Shown piece after piece: positions 41,055 through 49,980 of a stretch of 64,000 nucleotides of DNA. Source of the stretch: Streptomyces pactum (lineage in GTDB: Bacteria; Actinomycetota; Actinomycetes; Streptomycetales; Streptomycetaceae). Both the position numbers and the translations under genes were made by a program. Each line of letters opens with the position of its first letter. Within the stretch, counting starts at the first letter, position 1. The stretch is taken from NCBI RefSeq assembly GCF_016031615.1, contig NZ_JACYXC010000001.1:186001-250000 (forward strand). The letters run 5' to 3'. The notes below the pieces were generated by a model. That model worked only from the letters and a program-made list of their open reading frames with translations. It did no database searches and was not told the origin of the DNA.

Positions 41055-43397
41055 TCAGCCGTCGGCGCCCACGTACTCCCGCAGGTGCCGGGCGGTGAGG
41101 GTGTCGCCGTGGGCGACGAGGTCGGCCGGGGTGCCGGTGTACACGACCTGGCCGCCGTCGTGCCCGGCCCCGGGACCGAGGTCCACGATCCAGTCGGCGT
41201 GCGCCATCACCGCCAGGTGGTGTTCGATGGCGATCACCGTGTTGCCGTCGTCCACGAGACGGTCCAGCAGGGCCAGCAGCTGGTCCACGTCGGCCATGTG
41301 CAGCCCGGTGGTGGGTTCGTCCAGGACGTAGATTGCGGCCTTCTCGGCCATGTGGATGGCGAGCTTCAGCCGCTGCCGCTCCCCTCCGGAGAGGGTGTTC
41401 AGCGGCTGCCCGAGCCGCAGGTAGCCCAGCCCCACATCGTTCAGCCGGCCGAGGATGGCGTGCGCCTGGCCGTCGGGGAAGAAGTCGTGCGCCTCCGCCA
41501 CCGGCATCGCAAGCACCTCGCTGATGTTCCTGCCGCGCAGGGTGTGGCGGAGGACCTCGGCGGTGAACCGCCGGCCCTCGCACTCCTCGCACACCGACGC
41601 CACCCCGGCCATCATCGCCAGGTCGGTGTAGACCAGCCCGATACCGTTGCACCGCGGGCAGGCGCCCTCGGAGTTGGCGCTGAACAGGGCCGGCCGGACA
41701 CCGTTGGCCTTGGCGAACTGGGTGCGTATCACGTTCAGCAGCCCGGTGTACGTGGCCGGGTTGGAGCGCCGGGAGCCGCGGATCGGCGACTGGTCGGCGA
41801 CCACCACCCCGTCCCGCCCGGCGACGTAACCGTGGATCAGGGTGCTCTTGCCCGAGCCGGCGACGCCGGTGACGGCGGTCAGCACCCCGAGCGGGATGTC
41901 CACGTCCACCCGGCGCAGGTTGTGCCGGTCGGCGCCGCGCACCGGCAGCGTCCCGCGCGGGGTGCGGACCGTCTCGCGCAGCCGGGCCCGGTGCTCCAGG
42001 TGGCGTCCGGTCAGCGTGCCCGAGGCGCGCAGCCCGGCCACGTCCCCGGCGTAGCAGATCCGGCCGCCCGCGGTGCCGGCGCCGGGGCCGAGGTCGACCA
42101 CGTGGTCGGCGATCTCGATCACCTCGGGCTTGTGCTCGACCACGAGCACCGTGTTGCCCTTGTCCCGCAGCCGCAGCAGCAGGTCGTTCATCCGCCGGAT
42201 GTCGTGCGGGTGCAGGCCGGTGGTGGGCTCGTCGAAGACGTAGGTGACGTCGGTGAGCGAGGAGCCCAGGTGCCGGACCATCTTCACCCGCTGGGCCTCG
42301 CCGCCGGACAGCGTGCCGGAACCGCGGTCCAGGCTCAGGTACCCCAGGCCGATCTCGACCAGGGAGTCCAGCAGGGCGCGCAGGTTGGCCAGCAGCGGGG
42401 CCACGGACGGGTCCTCGACGGTGCGCAGGAACCGGGCCAGGTCGCTGATCTGCATCGCGGAGCACTGGGCGATGTTGAGGCCGTTGACCGTCGAGGACAG
42501 CGCGGCGGGGCTGAGCCGGGTGCCGCCGCAGTCGGGGCAGTCGGTGAAGACCACGGCCCGTTCCACGAAGGCCCGCAGGTGGGGCTGGAGCGACTCGGGG
42601 TCCTTGGCCAGGTAGAGCCGCTGGATCTTGGTGATCAGCCCCTCGTAGGTGGTGTTGAGGCTGCCGGTCCGCACCTTGGTGGCGGGCTTGTGGAGGAAGT
42701 CCTGCCACTCCTGCTCGGTGAAGTCCTTGAGCTTCTTGTCCGGGTCGTAGAAGCCGGAGCCGGCCATCACCTGCCAGTACCAGGAGTCCACGGCGAAGTT
42801 GGGGGCGGTGATCGCCCCCTCGCGCAGCGAGCGTTCACGGTCGACCAGCTGATCGATGTCGATCTTCGATATCTGCCCCAGTCCCTCGCAGGCCGGGCAC
42901 ATGCCCTCGGCGCTGTTGAAACTGAAGGCGCTGGAGGTGCCGATGTGCGGGGTGCCCAGCCGGCTGAAGACGATCCGCAGCATGGTGGAGGCGTCGGTGG
43001 CGGTGCCCACGGTGGACCGCGAGTTGGCGCCCATCCGCTCCTGGTCCACCACGATCGCGGCGCTCAGGTTGTGCAGGGCGTCCACGTCCGGCCGGCCCAG
43101 GCTCGGCATGAAGGACTGGATGAACGCGGTGTAGGTCTCGTTGATCAGCCGCTGGGACTCCGCGGCGATGGTGCCGAACACCAGGGACGACTTGCCGGAG
43201 CCGGAGACCCCGGTGAACACCGTGAGCCGGCGTTTGGGCAGATCCAGGGAGACGTTCGCCAGGTTGTTCTCCCGGGCGCCACGGACCTGGATCACGCTGT
43301 GGGAGTCCGCGGCCGGGCGGTCCGCGGCGGATCCCCCGGGGCCGGTGTCCGGAGCGTCGGCGCCGTGGTGCGGACGGGTGGTTGGCGTGCTGTTCAT
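41055..43397 (-). CDS. Stand-alone UvrA-like ABC ATPase (DrrC-type)
   Basis: 780 residues, shorter than housekeeping UvrA (~950). Two ABC cassettes: Walker A GVSGSGKSS and GVAGSGKST, signatures LSGGEAQRV and LSGGERQRL, and Walker B VFDEPTTGLHPHD and VLDEPTTGLHMAD. Zinc-knuckle pairs CPACEG, CPDCGG, CPRCNG and CEECEG are retained. Such UvrA2/DrrC proteins protect DNA from intercalating antibiotics or are SOS-linked; none of the partner UvrB/C genes is near. The ATG at 43397 has AGGGGGA upstream and a recognisable promoter at 43424-43453. Confidence 0.93.
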   Translation of the reverse strand: MNSTPTTRPHHGADAPDTGPGGSAADRPAADSHSVIQVRGARENNLANVSLDLPKRRLTVFTGVSGSGKSSLVFGTIAAESQRLINETYTAFIQSFMPSLGRPDVDALHNLSAAIVVDQERMGANSRSTVGTATDASTMLRIVFSRLGTPHIGTSSAFSFNSAEGMCPACEGLGQISKIDIDQLVDRERSLREGAITAPNFAVDSWYWQVMAGSGFYDPDKKLKDFTEQEWQDFLHKPATKVRTGSLNTTYEGLITKIQRLYLAKDPESLQPHLRAFVERAVVFTDCPDCGGTRLSPAALSSTVNGLNIAQCSAMQISDLARFLRTVEDPSVAPLLANLRALLDSLVEIGLGYLSLDRGSGTLSGGEAQRVKMVRHLGSSLTDVTYVFDEPTTGLHPHDIRRMNDLLLRLRDKGNTVLVVEHKPEVIEIADHVVDLGPGAGTAGGRICYAGDVAGLRASGTLTGRHLEHRARLRETVRTPRGTLPVRGADRHNLRRVDVDIPLGVLTAVTGVAGSGKSTLIHGYVAGRDGVVVADQSPIRGSRRSNPATYTGLLNVIRTQFAKANGVRPALFSANSEGACPRCNGIGLVYTDLAMMAGVASVCEECEGRRFTAEVLRHTLRGRNISEVLAMPVAEAHDFFPDGQAHAILGRLNDVGLGYLRLGQPLNTLSGGERQRLKLAIHMAEKAAIYVLDEPTTGLHMADVDQLLALLDRLVDDGNTVIAIEHHLAVMAHADWIVDLGPGAGHDGGQVVYTGTPADLVAHGDTLTARHLREYVGADG

Positions 43398-43423
43398 GCT
43401 GTTCCCCCTGCCGGGATACTTTC

Positions 43424-43453
43424 TGCATACACCGTACTCAGTTACTCCGTCAG
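43424..43453 (-). promoter_or_regulatory. Predicted promoter of the UvrA-like gene
   Basis: On the minus strand, CTGACG (-35, 43448-43453) and TATGCA (-10, 43424-43429) are separated by 18 bases. The spacer carries the direct repeat GAGTAA/GAGTAC, which could be a regulator site. Confidence 0.5.
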
Positions 43454-43781
43454 CATAGCGCCCGCACAGTGGTGCTCGTGGCGTGGCCGTGGTCGTGCCC
43501 GGTCCGGTACCGGGTGTCCGGACCGCCCCGCCGCTCCCCGATGCTCCCCGCTGGACAAGCGACCTGACACGGTGTCGGTACCGCCCGCGGCGGGCACACG
43601 GGGGCCCCGCCCGCCCACCGGGCCCCGGCCCCGGACGGTGTGCGGCGACCGGCCGGACGTTCCTCGTCCCTGCGGGTGACGTGCCTGACCCAGCGGGGCG
43701 AAGCCCCGGTTGCGGTCCCGCGCCGGGGGTTATCCCTGTGCCGTCGATCCGACACCACATCACCGAACGAGGAGAATTCCC
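43454..43781. other. Divergent intergenic region
   Basis: Between the UvrA-like promoter and the small exported peptide. A GGGGC-GAA-GCCCC mini-hairpin occurs near 43694. No gene seen. Confidence 0.5.
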
Positions 43782-44012
43782 GTGCGTATCAGATCAGCCG
43801 TGGCCACCACCGCCCTGACCGCCGCCGTCGTGCTCGGCGGTGCCGTCGCCGCGTCCGCCGCCGACGTCCCGGCCGGCTCCGGCGGGGCCGGTGAGAACAC
43901 GCAGAGCGCCCAGCGCACCTCCGCCCAGCCGCCCACCCTGCTGGAGTCCGTGGGGCTGCAGTCCCTGATCGACCGGACGGAGCTGGCGATCGGTGGCCTG
44001 ACCGGCCGCTGA
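43782..44012 (+). CDS. Small exported peptide, unknown function
   Basis: 76 residues. GTG start with GAGGAG 7-9 bases upstream. Sec signal peptide (SAVATTALTAAVVLGGAVAASA), then a 50-residue mature part rich in Ser, Gly, Gln and Thr, ending LLESVGLQSLIDRTELAIGGLTGR, a short amphipathic helix. No cysteines. It lies 61 bp before an ATP-grasp ligase on the same strand. Could be an ordinary cell-surface peptide or a modified one; no family recognised. Confidence 0.7.
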   Translation: MRIRSAVATTALTAAVVLGGAVAASAADVPAGSGGAGENTQSAQRTSAQPPTLLESVGLQSLIDRTELAIGGLTGR

Positions 44013-44073
44013 ACGGTCCGCTGCGTCGTGCCGGCGGTCCGTCGCCGGCACCCGGAAGGAGGTTGGGCGGGCT

Positions 44074-45072
44074 GTGCGCGAGAAGCCGGCGGTCGGGGTT
44101 TTCATGCCGCCGCGTCCCGACGGGCAGCCCGCCCGCCCCGCGGCCTCCCTCGACCACGGGAAGATCCCGGCGGACGCCTGGGCGCGCCTGCGCCGGCTGC
44201 TGGACGAACGGTCGCCGGACATCGAGGTGGTCCACGACCTCGACCTGCGCCGCTCCTACGTCCTGGACGGCCGGGTGTACTGCGACGGGCGGTGCGCCGG
44301 CGATCTGGACGTGTACGTGTGGTACGCCGAGATGGAGCGGGTGCTGGGCGGCTACCACCTGGAGGTGCTCAAGACGCTCGGTTCCGAGGTGCTCGTCGTG
44401 CCCGACCCGTGGCGGTTCGAGCAGGGCCTGGACAAGTTCTGGGCCCATCGCACCCTGGCCCGCGCGGGGGTGCGGGTGCCGCAGACCGTGCTCGTCGACC
44501 ACCGGAACCTGGATCTGGTCGCCCCGGTGCTGGACGCCTGGGGGCGGGCGCTGCTGAAACCGCGGTGGGGGTCGTTCGGGCACGGGGTCCTGCTGGTGGA
44601 GGACTTCGCCGAGGTGCGCGACGTGCTCGGCTTCCTCACCCGCAGCTCGCCCTGCGCGGCCCGGCAGGCCTTCCTGCTGGAGCGCTTCTACCCCAACGAC
44701 CCGGCCGACTGGGTGAGCGCCGTCATGATCAACGGTGAGCTGATGTACGGCTACCGCAAGCAGGAGGCGGCCCGGGTGCCGCTGGGGCGCGCGGGGGCGT
44801 GGAAGGTCTTCGACGCCGAGGGCATCGGCGGCCATGTGGAGCCGGCGGAGCTCTCCCCCGGCCACCTGGAGCAGGCCCGGCGGGCCCAGCGGGCGCTGGG
44901 GTCGCCCATCGTCGGCTTCGACATGATCCTGCACCGGGGCTCGCCCGTCGTGGTGGACGAGAACACCTTCCCCGGCCTGTACCCGGACCTGTTCACGTGG
45001 GCCGGCCGGGACCTGGGCGAGGAGCTGTTCCGCCTGGTGCGGAACGCGGTCCGGCGGTGGCGGGAGGCCTGA
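44074..45072 (+). CDS. ATP-grasp ligase, RimK/glutathione-synthetase-like
   Basis: 332 residues. The central ATP-grasp domain starts near 115 (KFWAHRTLARAGVRVPQTVLV, ALLKPRWGSFGHGVLLVED). Mg2+-binding GFDMILHRGSPVVVDENTFPG lies near the C-terminus, where the aspartate and DEN are the metal ligands. It joins a carboxylate and an amine via an acylphosphate. GTG start at 44074 with AAGGAGG 13 bases upstream. Substrates may be amino acids or a peptide; its placement after a small exported peptide is notable. Convergent with lutC, 15 bp apart. Confidence 0.87.
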   Translation: MREKPAVGVFMPPRPDGQPARPAASLDHGKIPADAWARLRRLLDERSPDIEVVHDLDLRRSYVLDGRVYCDGRCAGDLDVYVWYAEMERVLGGYHLEVLKTLGSEVLVVPDPWRFEQGLDKFWAHRTLARAGVRVPQTVLVDHRNLDLVAPVLDAWGRALLKPRWGSFGHGVLLVEDFAEVRDVLGFLTRSSPCAARQAFLLERFYPNDPADWVSAVMINGELMYGYRKQEAARVPLGRAGAWKVFDAEGIGGHVEPAELSPGHLEQARRAQRALGSPIVGFDMILHRGSPVVVDENTFPGLYPDLFTWAGRDLGEELFRLVRNAVRRWREA

Positions 45073-45087
45073 GACCGCGCCGGCCGG

Positions 45088-45741
45088 CTACCGGTCCGTG
45101 GCGAGGACCACCTCCAGCAGCCGAGGCCCGTGCACGCCCTCCACCCGGCTCAGCTCGATGTCACTGGTCGCGGACGGTCCCGAGATCCAGGTGAGCGGGC
45201 GGGCCGGGTCCAGCCGCTCCAGCGCCTGGCCGACCGAGCAGACCACCTGGTCGGGCGCCCGCACCACACAGATGTGATGGTCCGGCACCAGGGTGATCCG
45301 GCGGCTGCCCTGCGCCGGCCCGGCGTCCAGCACGAGGGTGCCGGTCTCGGCGACGGCGACCGCGCAGCCGGTGACCACGGTGTCCACCGCGTCCAGCTCG
45401 CGCGGCCCGAGGTCCGGGGCGTCGGGCACCCGCTCCACCTCGGGGCCGGCGGCCGACAGCCACTCCTCCGGCAGCCCCGCGGGCACCACCACCCGGCGGC
45501 TGCCGCGGGCGGCGAGGGAGGCGGCGACCCGCCCGGGGATGCCGGCGGTGTCCGTCCGGTGCACCACCGCCCGGTACTCCGCGAGGTTCTCCGCCAGCAG
45601 CCGGGCCGCCTGGCCGGGGGTGAGTTCGTCGTGGACCCGCAGGTAGTCGCGGACGACCGGTACGTCCCCCGGCTTCTCGGCCGCGGGTACGTCGGCCAGC
45701 GCGCGGCGGACCCGGCCCAGGATCTCCTCACGGGCGCTCAC
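45088..45741 (-). CDS. lutC: LutC, lactate utilization protein C
   Basis: 217 residues. SAREEILGRVRRALAD at the N-terminus, VAVAETGTLVLDAGPAQGSRRITLVPDHHICVV (~125-158) and SGPSATSDIELSRVEGVHGPR near the C-terminus are typical of the LUD domain. Third subunit of the LutABC L-lactate oxidase complex. The start is ambiguous: GTG 45741 gives the family N-terminus; an in-frame ATG at 45786 adds 15 residues derived from a tandem repeat of the start region (45726-45810). Confidence 0.92.
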   Translation of the reverse strand: MSAREEILGRVRRALADVPAAEKPGDVPVVRDYLRVHDELTPGQAARLLAENLAEYRAVVHRTDTAGIPGRVAASLAARGSRRVVVPAGLPEEWLSAAGPEVERVPDAPDLGPRELDAVDTVVTGCAVAVAETGTLVLDAGPAQGSRRITLVPDHHICVVRAPDQVVCSVGQALERLDPARPLTWISGPSATSDIELSRVEGVHGPRLLEVVLATDR

Positions 45742-45810
45742 CGGCTCACCCCACGACCGTTCATCGCTCACCCCACGGGCGTTCATCGGCTCCCCTCACG
45801 GGCGTTCATC
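45726..45810 (-). repeat. Tandem repeat of the lutC start region
   Basis: Three and a half 22-23-bp copies of a unit beginning GATGAACGCCCGTG: 45810-45788, 45787-45766, 45765-45743 and partial 45742-45726. Each copy carries a potential start codon, and the first overlaps the lutB stop. Copies two and four are in frame with lutC. Confidence 0.8.
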
Positions 45811-47287
45811 GGTCGGTTCCCTCCTCCGGCCGGTTCCGGCGCCACCAGTCGCGGAACGATTCGGCGGGGACGCGGGGCAGGTCCCGGGTGGCGGTCCAGG
45901 CGGCGCCCGGGCCGGGCAGGCGGCGGGGGTGGAGGCGCCGGGTGCGCGCGGCGAGCCGCTGGCCGGAGCGGAGCGCCCCGGGGTGGTCCAGCAGCCAGGT
46001 CGCGGCCCGCATCGCGGCGCGTTCGGCGGCGTGCCCGGCGGCCGGGCGGATGGTGGTCCGGGTGCCGCGCACCGTGGCCGGGCCGCCCTCCACCACACGC
46101 TCCCGCAGGTGGACCAGGACCTCCGGGATGTCGATGGCCACCGGGCAGACGTCGTAGCAGGCGCCGCAGAGCGAGGAGGCGAAGGGCAGGGAGGCGTCCA
46201 GCGCGGTCCCGGTGCCGCGCAACTGGGGGGTGAGGACGGCGCCGATGGGGCCGGGGTAGGGCGAACCGTAGGCGTGGCCGCCGGCCCGCTCGTAGACCGG
46301 GCACACGTTCAGGCAGGCGGAGCAGCGGATGCAGCGCAGCACCTGCCGGCCCACGGTGTCGGCGAGCGTGTCGGTGCGGCCGTTGTCGAGCAGCACCAGG
46401 TGGAACTCCCGGGGCCCGTCACCGTCGGTGGTGCCGGTCCAGGTGGAGGTGTAGGGGTTCATCCGCTCGGCGGTGGAGGAGCGGGGCAGCAACTGGAGGT
46501 AGATCTCCAGGTCCTGCCAGGTGGGCACCACCTTCTCGATGCCGACCACGGAGATCAGGGTCTCCGGGAGGGTCAGGCACATCCGTCCGTTGCCCTCGGA
46601 CTCCACCACCACCAGGGTGCCGGTCTCGGCGACCATGAAATTGGCGCCGGAGACGGCGACCCTGGCGCGCAGGAACTTCTCCCGCAGGTGGCGGCGGGCC
46701 GCCTCGGCCAGTTCGGCCGGGTCGTCGCCCAGGCCCTCGGGGGCCGGGCGCCCCCAGTCGCCCATCCGGGTGGTGAAGATCTCGCGGATCTCCGCCCGGT
46801 TGCGGTGGATGGCCGGGACCAGGATGTGGCTGGGCAGGTCGTCGCCGAGCTGCACGATGAGTTCGGCCAGGTCGGTCTCGTAGGCGGCGATGCCGGCCTG
46901 CCGGAGGGCGGTGTTGAGGCCGATCTCCTGGGTGGCCATCGACTTGACCTTGAGCACCTCCCGTTCGCCGGTGGCCCGGACCAGGTCGGTGACGATGCGT
47001 CGCGCGGCGGCGGCGTCCGGCGCCCAGTGCACCCGGCCCCCGGCCGCGGTCACCCGCTCCTCCAGCTGTTCCAGGTAGTGGTCGAGGTGGCGCAGGGTGC
47101 GGTCCTTGACGGCGGCCCCGGCGGCGCGCAGCCGGTCCCAGTCCGCCAGTTCGGCCACCGCGCGGTCCCGCTTGCCGCGGATGGTCCGCGTGGCGTGGCC
47201 GAGGTTGGCGCGCAGCGTGGTGTTCCGGGTGGAGGTCCGGGAGGCGTCCGGGAAGGACGGCATGCCCAGGTGGGTGCGGCCGCTCAT
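45806..47287 (-). CDS. lutB: LutB, iron-sulfur subunit of L-lactate oxidation complex
   Basis: 493 residues. LUD domain in the first ~300 residues (KVKSMATQEIGLN, AETGTLVVVESEGNGRM). Then two [4Fe-4S] ferredoxin clusters: CIRCSACLNVCPVY and CGACYDVCPVAIDIPE. Oxidises lactate to pyruvate with LutA and LutC in the cytoplasm. The ATG at 47287 overlaps the lutA stop (ATGA), so the pair is translationally coupled. The C-terminal ~80 residues are Arg-rich and variable. Full-length. Confidence 0.95.
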   Translation of the reverse strand: MSGRTHLGMPSFPDASRTSTRNTTLRANLGHATRTIRGKRDRAVAELADWDRLRAAGAAVKDRTLRHLDHYLEQLEERVTAAGGRVHWAPDAAAARRIVTDLVRATGEREVLKVKSMATQEIGLNTALRQAGIAAYETDLAELIVQLGDDLPSHILVPAIHRNRAEIREIFTTRMGDWGRPAPEGLGDDPAELAEAARRHLREKFLRARVAVSGANFMVAETGTLVVVESEGNGRMCLTLPETLISVVGIEKVVPTWQDLEIYLQLLPRSSTAERMNPYTSTWTGTTDGDGPREFHLVLLDNGRTDTLADTVGRQVLRCIRCSACLNVCPVYERAGGHAYGSPYPGPIGAVLTPQLRGTGTALDASLPFASSLCGACYDVCPVAIDIPEVLVHLRERVVEGGPATVRGTRTTIRPAAGHAAERAAMRAATWLLDHPGALRSGQRLAARTRRLHPRRLPGPGAAWTATRDLPRVPAESFRDWWRRNRPEEGTDR

Positions 47288-48048
47288 CGCGGCCCCCCGT
47301 ACGGCTGCTCCTCGGTCGCCGCGAGGATCTCGGCGAGGTGGACGGGGCGGGTGCCGGCGCCCTGGCGTCCGAGGATGCCGCCGATGTGCATCAGGCAGGA
47401 ATTGTCCACCGCGCACACCACCGGGGCGCCGGTCCGCCGGATGTGCCCCGCCTTGTCGTCGCCCATGGCGGAGGAGACCGCCGGGTTCTTCACCGCGAAC
47501 GTGCCGCCGAACCCGCAGCACTCCTCGGCGCCGGTCAGCGGCACCAGTTCCAGGCCCCGGACCTGGGACAGCAGCCGCTGGGGGCGGTCGCCGAGCCGGA
47601 GCAGCCGCAACCCGTGGCAGGTGGGGTGGTAGGTGACCGGGTACGGGAAGTACGCCCCCACGTCGGTGACCCCCAGCACGTCCACCAGGAACTCGGTCAG
47701 CTCCCAGGTGCGGGGCACGACCTCCTCGGCCAGCTCGGCGAGGTGCCCCCCGCGGCCCTCGGCGCGCGCCCTGCGGCCCATCCGCGGGTAGTTGTCGCGG
47801 ACCATCGCCGCGCAGGAGCCGGAGGGGGTGACGATGTGGTCGTAACCGGCGAAGGCCCGCGCGTAGCGGCGCATCAGCGGCTCCGCCTGGCGCCGGTAGC
47901 CGGTGTTGAACTGGGGCTGGCCGCAGCAGGTCTGTGCGGCGGGGAAGTCCACCTCCACCCCCAGCCGCCGCAGCAGGGTCACGACGGCACGACCGGTGTC
48001 CGGGTAGAGGGTGTCGTTCACACAGGTGACGAAGAGGGCTACGCGCAC
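47284..48048 (-). CDS. lutA: LutA, CCG-domain subunit of L-lactate oxidation complex
   Basis: 254 residues with two cysteine-rich CCG domains: CCGQPQFNTGY (~45-55) and CCGFGGTFAVKNPAVS (~185-200), binding iron-sulfur or heterodisulfide-reductase-like clusters. First gene of lutABC. GTG 48048 has GGAGG 6 bases upstream; the GTG at 48060 sits on the ribosome site. No lactate permease is adjacent. Probably regulated from the dyad at 48135-48149. Confidence 0.94.
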   Translation of the reverse strand: MRVALFVTCVNDTLYPDTGRAVVTLLRRLGVEVDFPAAQTCCGQPQFNTGYRRQAEPLMRRYARAFAGYDHIVTPSGSCAAMVRDNYPRMGRRARAEGRGGHLAELAEEVVPRTWELTEFLVDVLGVTDVGAYFPYPVTYHPTCHGLRLLRLGDRPQRLLSQVRGLELVPLTGAEECCGFGGTFAVKNPAVSSAMGDDKAGHIRRTGAPVVCAVDNSCLMHIGGILGRQGAGTRPVHLAEILAATEEQPYGGPR

Positions 48049-48370
48049 CGGGTCCTCCACGGAAGGGTGTGCCCCGCGGCGGGGCCGGGCCGGCGGCGGG
48101 GCCGGCCCCGCCCCGTCGAGGCGGCGGGATGGCGGGTGGCCGGACCACCTTACGGCACGTCAGCCGGGAGACGGTGGAGCTGGGACCGGGTCCCGGACGG
48201 CCGGAGCGGGGCGGGGGCGGGGGTGGCGGCGGTGGCGCGGCGGTGGGGCGGTGCCGGCACCGGGCCCGGCGGGGTGTTCCCGGGGGGCGGCTCAGGCACG
48301 TGGGCCTGACGTGCCGTCGGGTGCCCGCGCCGGGGCGCACGCCACGGCTCCGGGTGGTGCGGCCGGGGGC
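48049..48370. other. Promoter region of lutABC
   Basis: Contains the dyad at 48135-48149. The rest is GC-rich and also holds the 3' flank of the FAD hydroxylase gene; no extra gene seen. Confidence 0.5.
48135..48149. promoter_or_regulatory. Candidate lut operator
   Basis: GGTGG-CCGGA-CCACC, a perfect 5-bp dyad about 90-100 bp before lutA. It resembles but does not fully match the TNGTNNNACNA pattern of GntR/FadR-type lactate regulators. No regulator gene is adjacent. Confidence 0.35.
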
Positions 48371-49954
48371 TCAGCGGGCCAGGACGGCCCGTACCGCACG
48401 GGTGAACTCCCGGTCCGGGTCGGCCGCCGCGCCGCGGGTCCGCCAGGCCACATGGCCGTCGGGGCGCACCAGCAGCGCACCCCGGGCGCCGAGGCCGTGC
48501 GGGGCGGCGAGGTCCTCGTCCAGGTGGTACACCTCCAGCGGAACGGACAGGTTCCGCGCGGCGCGGTGGGCGGCCTCCGCCCACGGGTCGCCGTCCGGGC
48601 CGACGAGCGCCACCAGGCACGTGCCGTACAGATCGAGGGTGGACACGGCGGCGTCGGCGTCCTGCGACACGTACAGGTGGGGCGCCCGGGTGCCGGGGGT
48701 GCCGCGGGGCCGCCGGACCAGCGGTGACGCGCCGGGTGCCGAGCCGGGCACCGCGGCGGAGACGTACCGGACGCCGTACATGAGGGTGTCGCCGGGCAGG
48801 ATCGGTTCACCGGCCCCGCCGCTCCCGGGCAGGCGCCAGCGGGCGCGTCCCCGGGCGTACGCCTGGCGCATGTTCCGTTCCGCGACCGGGCGCCGCTCGC
48901 TCTGATAGGTGGACAGCAGCGCCGGGCCGGCCGTGCCGTTGAGCACCCAGGCCAGTTTCCACGCCAGGTTGTGCGCGTCCTCCACGCCGGTCAGTCCGCC
49001 CAGGCTGCCGGTCGGCGGCATCAGGTGCGCGGCGTCCCCGGCGAGGAACACCCGCCCCTCGGCGTAGCGGTCGGCGACGCGCGCGCCCACGGGGAAGGTG
49101 GACACCGGATCGGCCCCGGGGACCTGTTCGAGCAGTTCGACGTCGAGTCCGGGCAGTCCGGTCGCGGCCCGTACCCACCCGACCGGGTCGGCCGGTCGGT
49201 CACCGGGCGGTACCGAGGTGGCGAAGAACCATCGGCGGCCGCTGCCGTCGAGCGGTCCGAGGGTGGTCCCCGGCGCGGGCCGGTCGAGGTAGGCCATGCC
49301 GACCGGCCGGCCGCGCAGCGCTGCGCCGAGGTCGGCCCGCAGGTGCAGGGTGGCCATGCGGAAGAGGGTGCCGGGGCCGGTGCTGCCGATGCCCAGCTGC
49401 CGGCGTGTCCCGCTGGACGCTCCGTCGGCCGCCACCAGGTAGCGGGCCCGTACCGTCTCCGCCGTGCCGCCGGGTCCGCGCAGCCGTGCGGTGACCCCGT
49501 CGGCGTCCTGCTCCAGGTGGACCAGTTCGGTGCCGAAGCACAGCTCGGTGCCGCTCCGCCGCAGGTGGGCGACGAGCAGGGCCTCCAGGTCGTGCTGGCC
49601 GATGGGGACGAAGTCGCACGGTGAGGGCCGCTCCGGCGTTCCGTCGCCGTCGCCCGCGTCGTCGTCCGTGGGCTCCGCCAGGAGCCGGTGCGGGCCGGCG
49701 AGCGTCTCCGCGTGGACGGAGACCAGTCGGTGTGCGGGGGCGCCGGGGGGACACACCTCGGTGATGGCCGGTTCGAGTCCTGCCTGGCGGTACAGCTCCA
49801 TGGCCCGGGGCAGCAGGCCGCGCAGCCGCGGGTGGGCGAGGACGTCCGCGCGGCGCTCGACGACCAGGACGGGCACCCGGTGCATGGCGAGGAAGACGGC
49901 GGCCGACAGCCCGGTGAGGGAGCCGCCCACCACCAGCACGGGGACGTGCCTCAT
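48371..49954 (-). CDS. FAD-dependent aromatic hydroxylase (class A flavoprotein monooxygenase)
   Basis: 527 residues. FAD-binding VVGGSLTGLSAAVFLAMH (~6-23), the DG motif YLVAADGASSGTRRQLGI, and the second FAD contact FLAGDAAHLMPPTGSLGGLTGVEDAHNLAWKL (~300-331). The C-terminal ~150 residues resemble the thioredoxin-like domain of phenol hydroxylase-type enzymes. It hydroxylates aromatic rings with NAD(P)H and O2. ATG 49954 has GAAGGAGAG upstream. It follows the 38-residue peptide gene in the same direction, so tryptophan or tyrosine of that peptide is a candidate substrate; an independent small-molecule role is possible. Confidence 0.9.
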   Translation of the reverse strand: MRHVPVLVVGGSLTGLSAAVFLAMHRVPVLVVERRADVLAHPRLRGLLPRAMELYRQAGLEPAITEVCPPGAPAHRLVSVHAETLAGPHRLLAEPTDDDAGDGDGTPERPSPCDFVPIGQHDLEALLVAHLRRSGTELCFGTELVHLEQDADGVTARLRGPGGTAETVRARYLVAADGASSGTRRQLGIGSTGPGTLFRMATLHLRADLGAALRGRPVGMAYLDRPAPGTTLGPLDGSGRRWFFATSVPPGDRPADPVGWVRAATGLPGLDVELLEQVPGADPVSTFPVGARVADRYAEGRVFLAGDAAHLMPPTGSLGGLTGVEDAHNLAWKLAWVLNGTAGPALLSTYQSERRPVAERNMRQAYARGRARWRLPGSGGAGEPILPGDTLMYGVRYVSAAVPGSAPGASPLVRRPRGTPGTRAPHLYVSQDADAAVSTLDLYGTCLVALVGPDGDPWAEAAHRAARNLSVPLEVYHLDEDLAAPHGLGARGALLVRPDGHVAWRTRGAAADPDREFTRAVRAVLAR

Positions 49955-49980
49955 CGCTCGTCTCTCCTTCCGGCGGCGGG

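Noticed and set aside
40428..43679. A 1083-residue open frame on the plus strand opposite the UvrA-like gene
   Set aside because: It is the antisense of a complete UvrA-like protein, has no recognisable domain, and its Val/Gly/Gln-rich composition is typical of frame shadows in high-GC DNA.
43782..44012. Calling the 76-residue exported peptide a graspetide precursor
   Set aside because: It has a Sec signal peptide and no acidic/Thr/Ser ring-forming core motif repeated toward the C-terminus; kept only as an observation.
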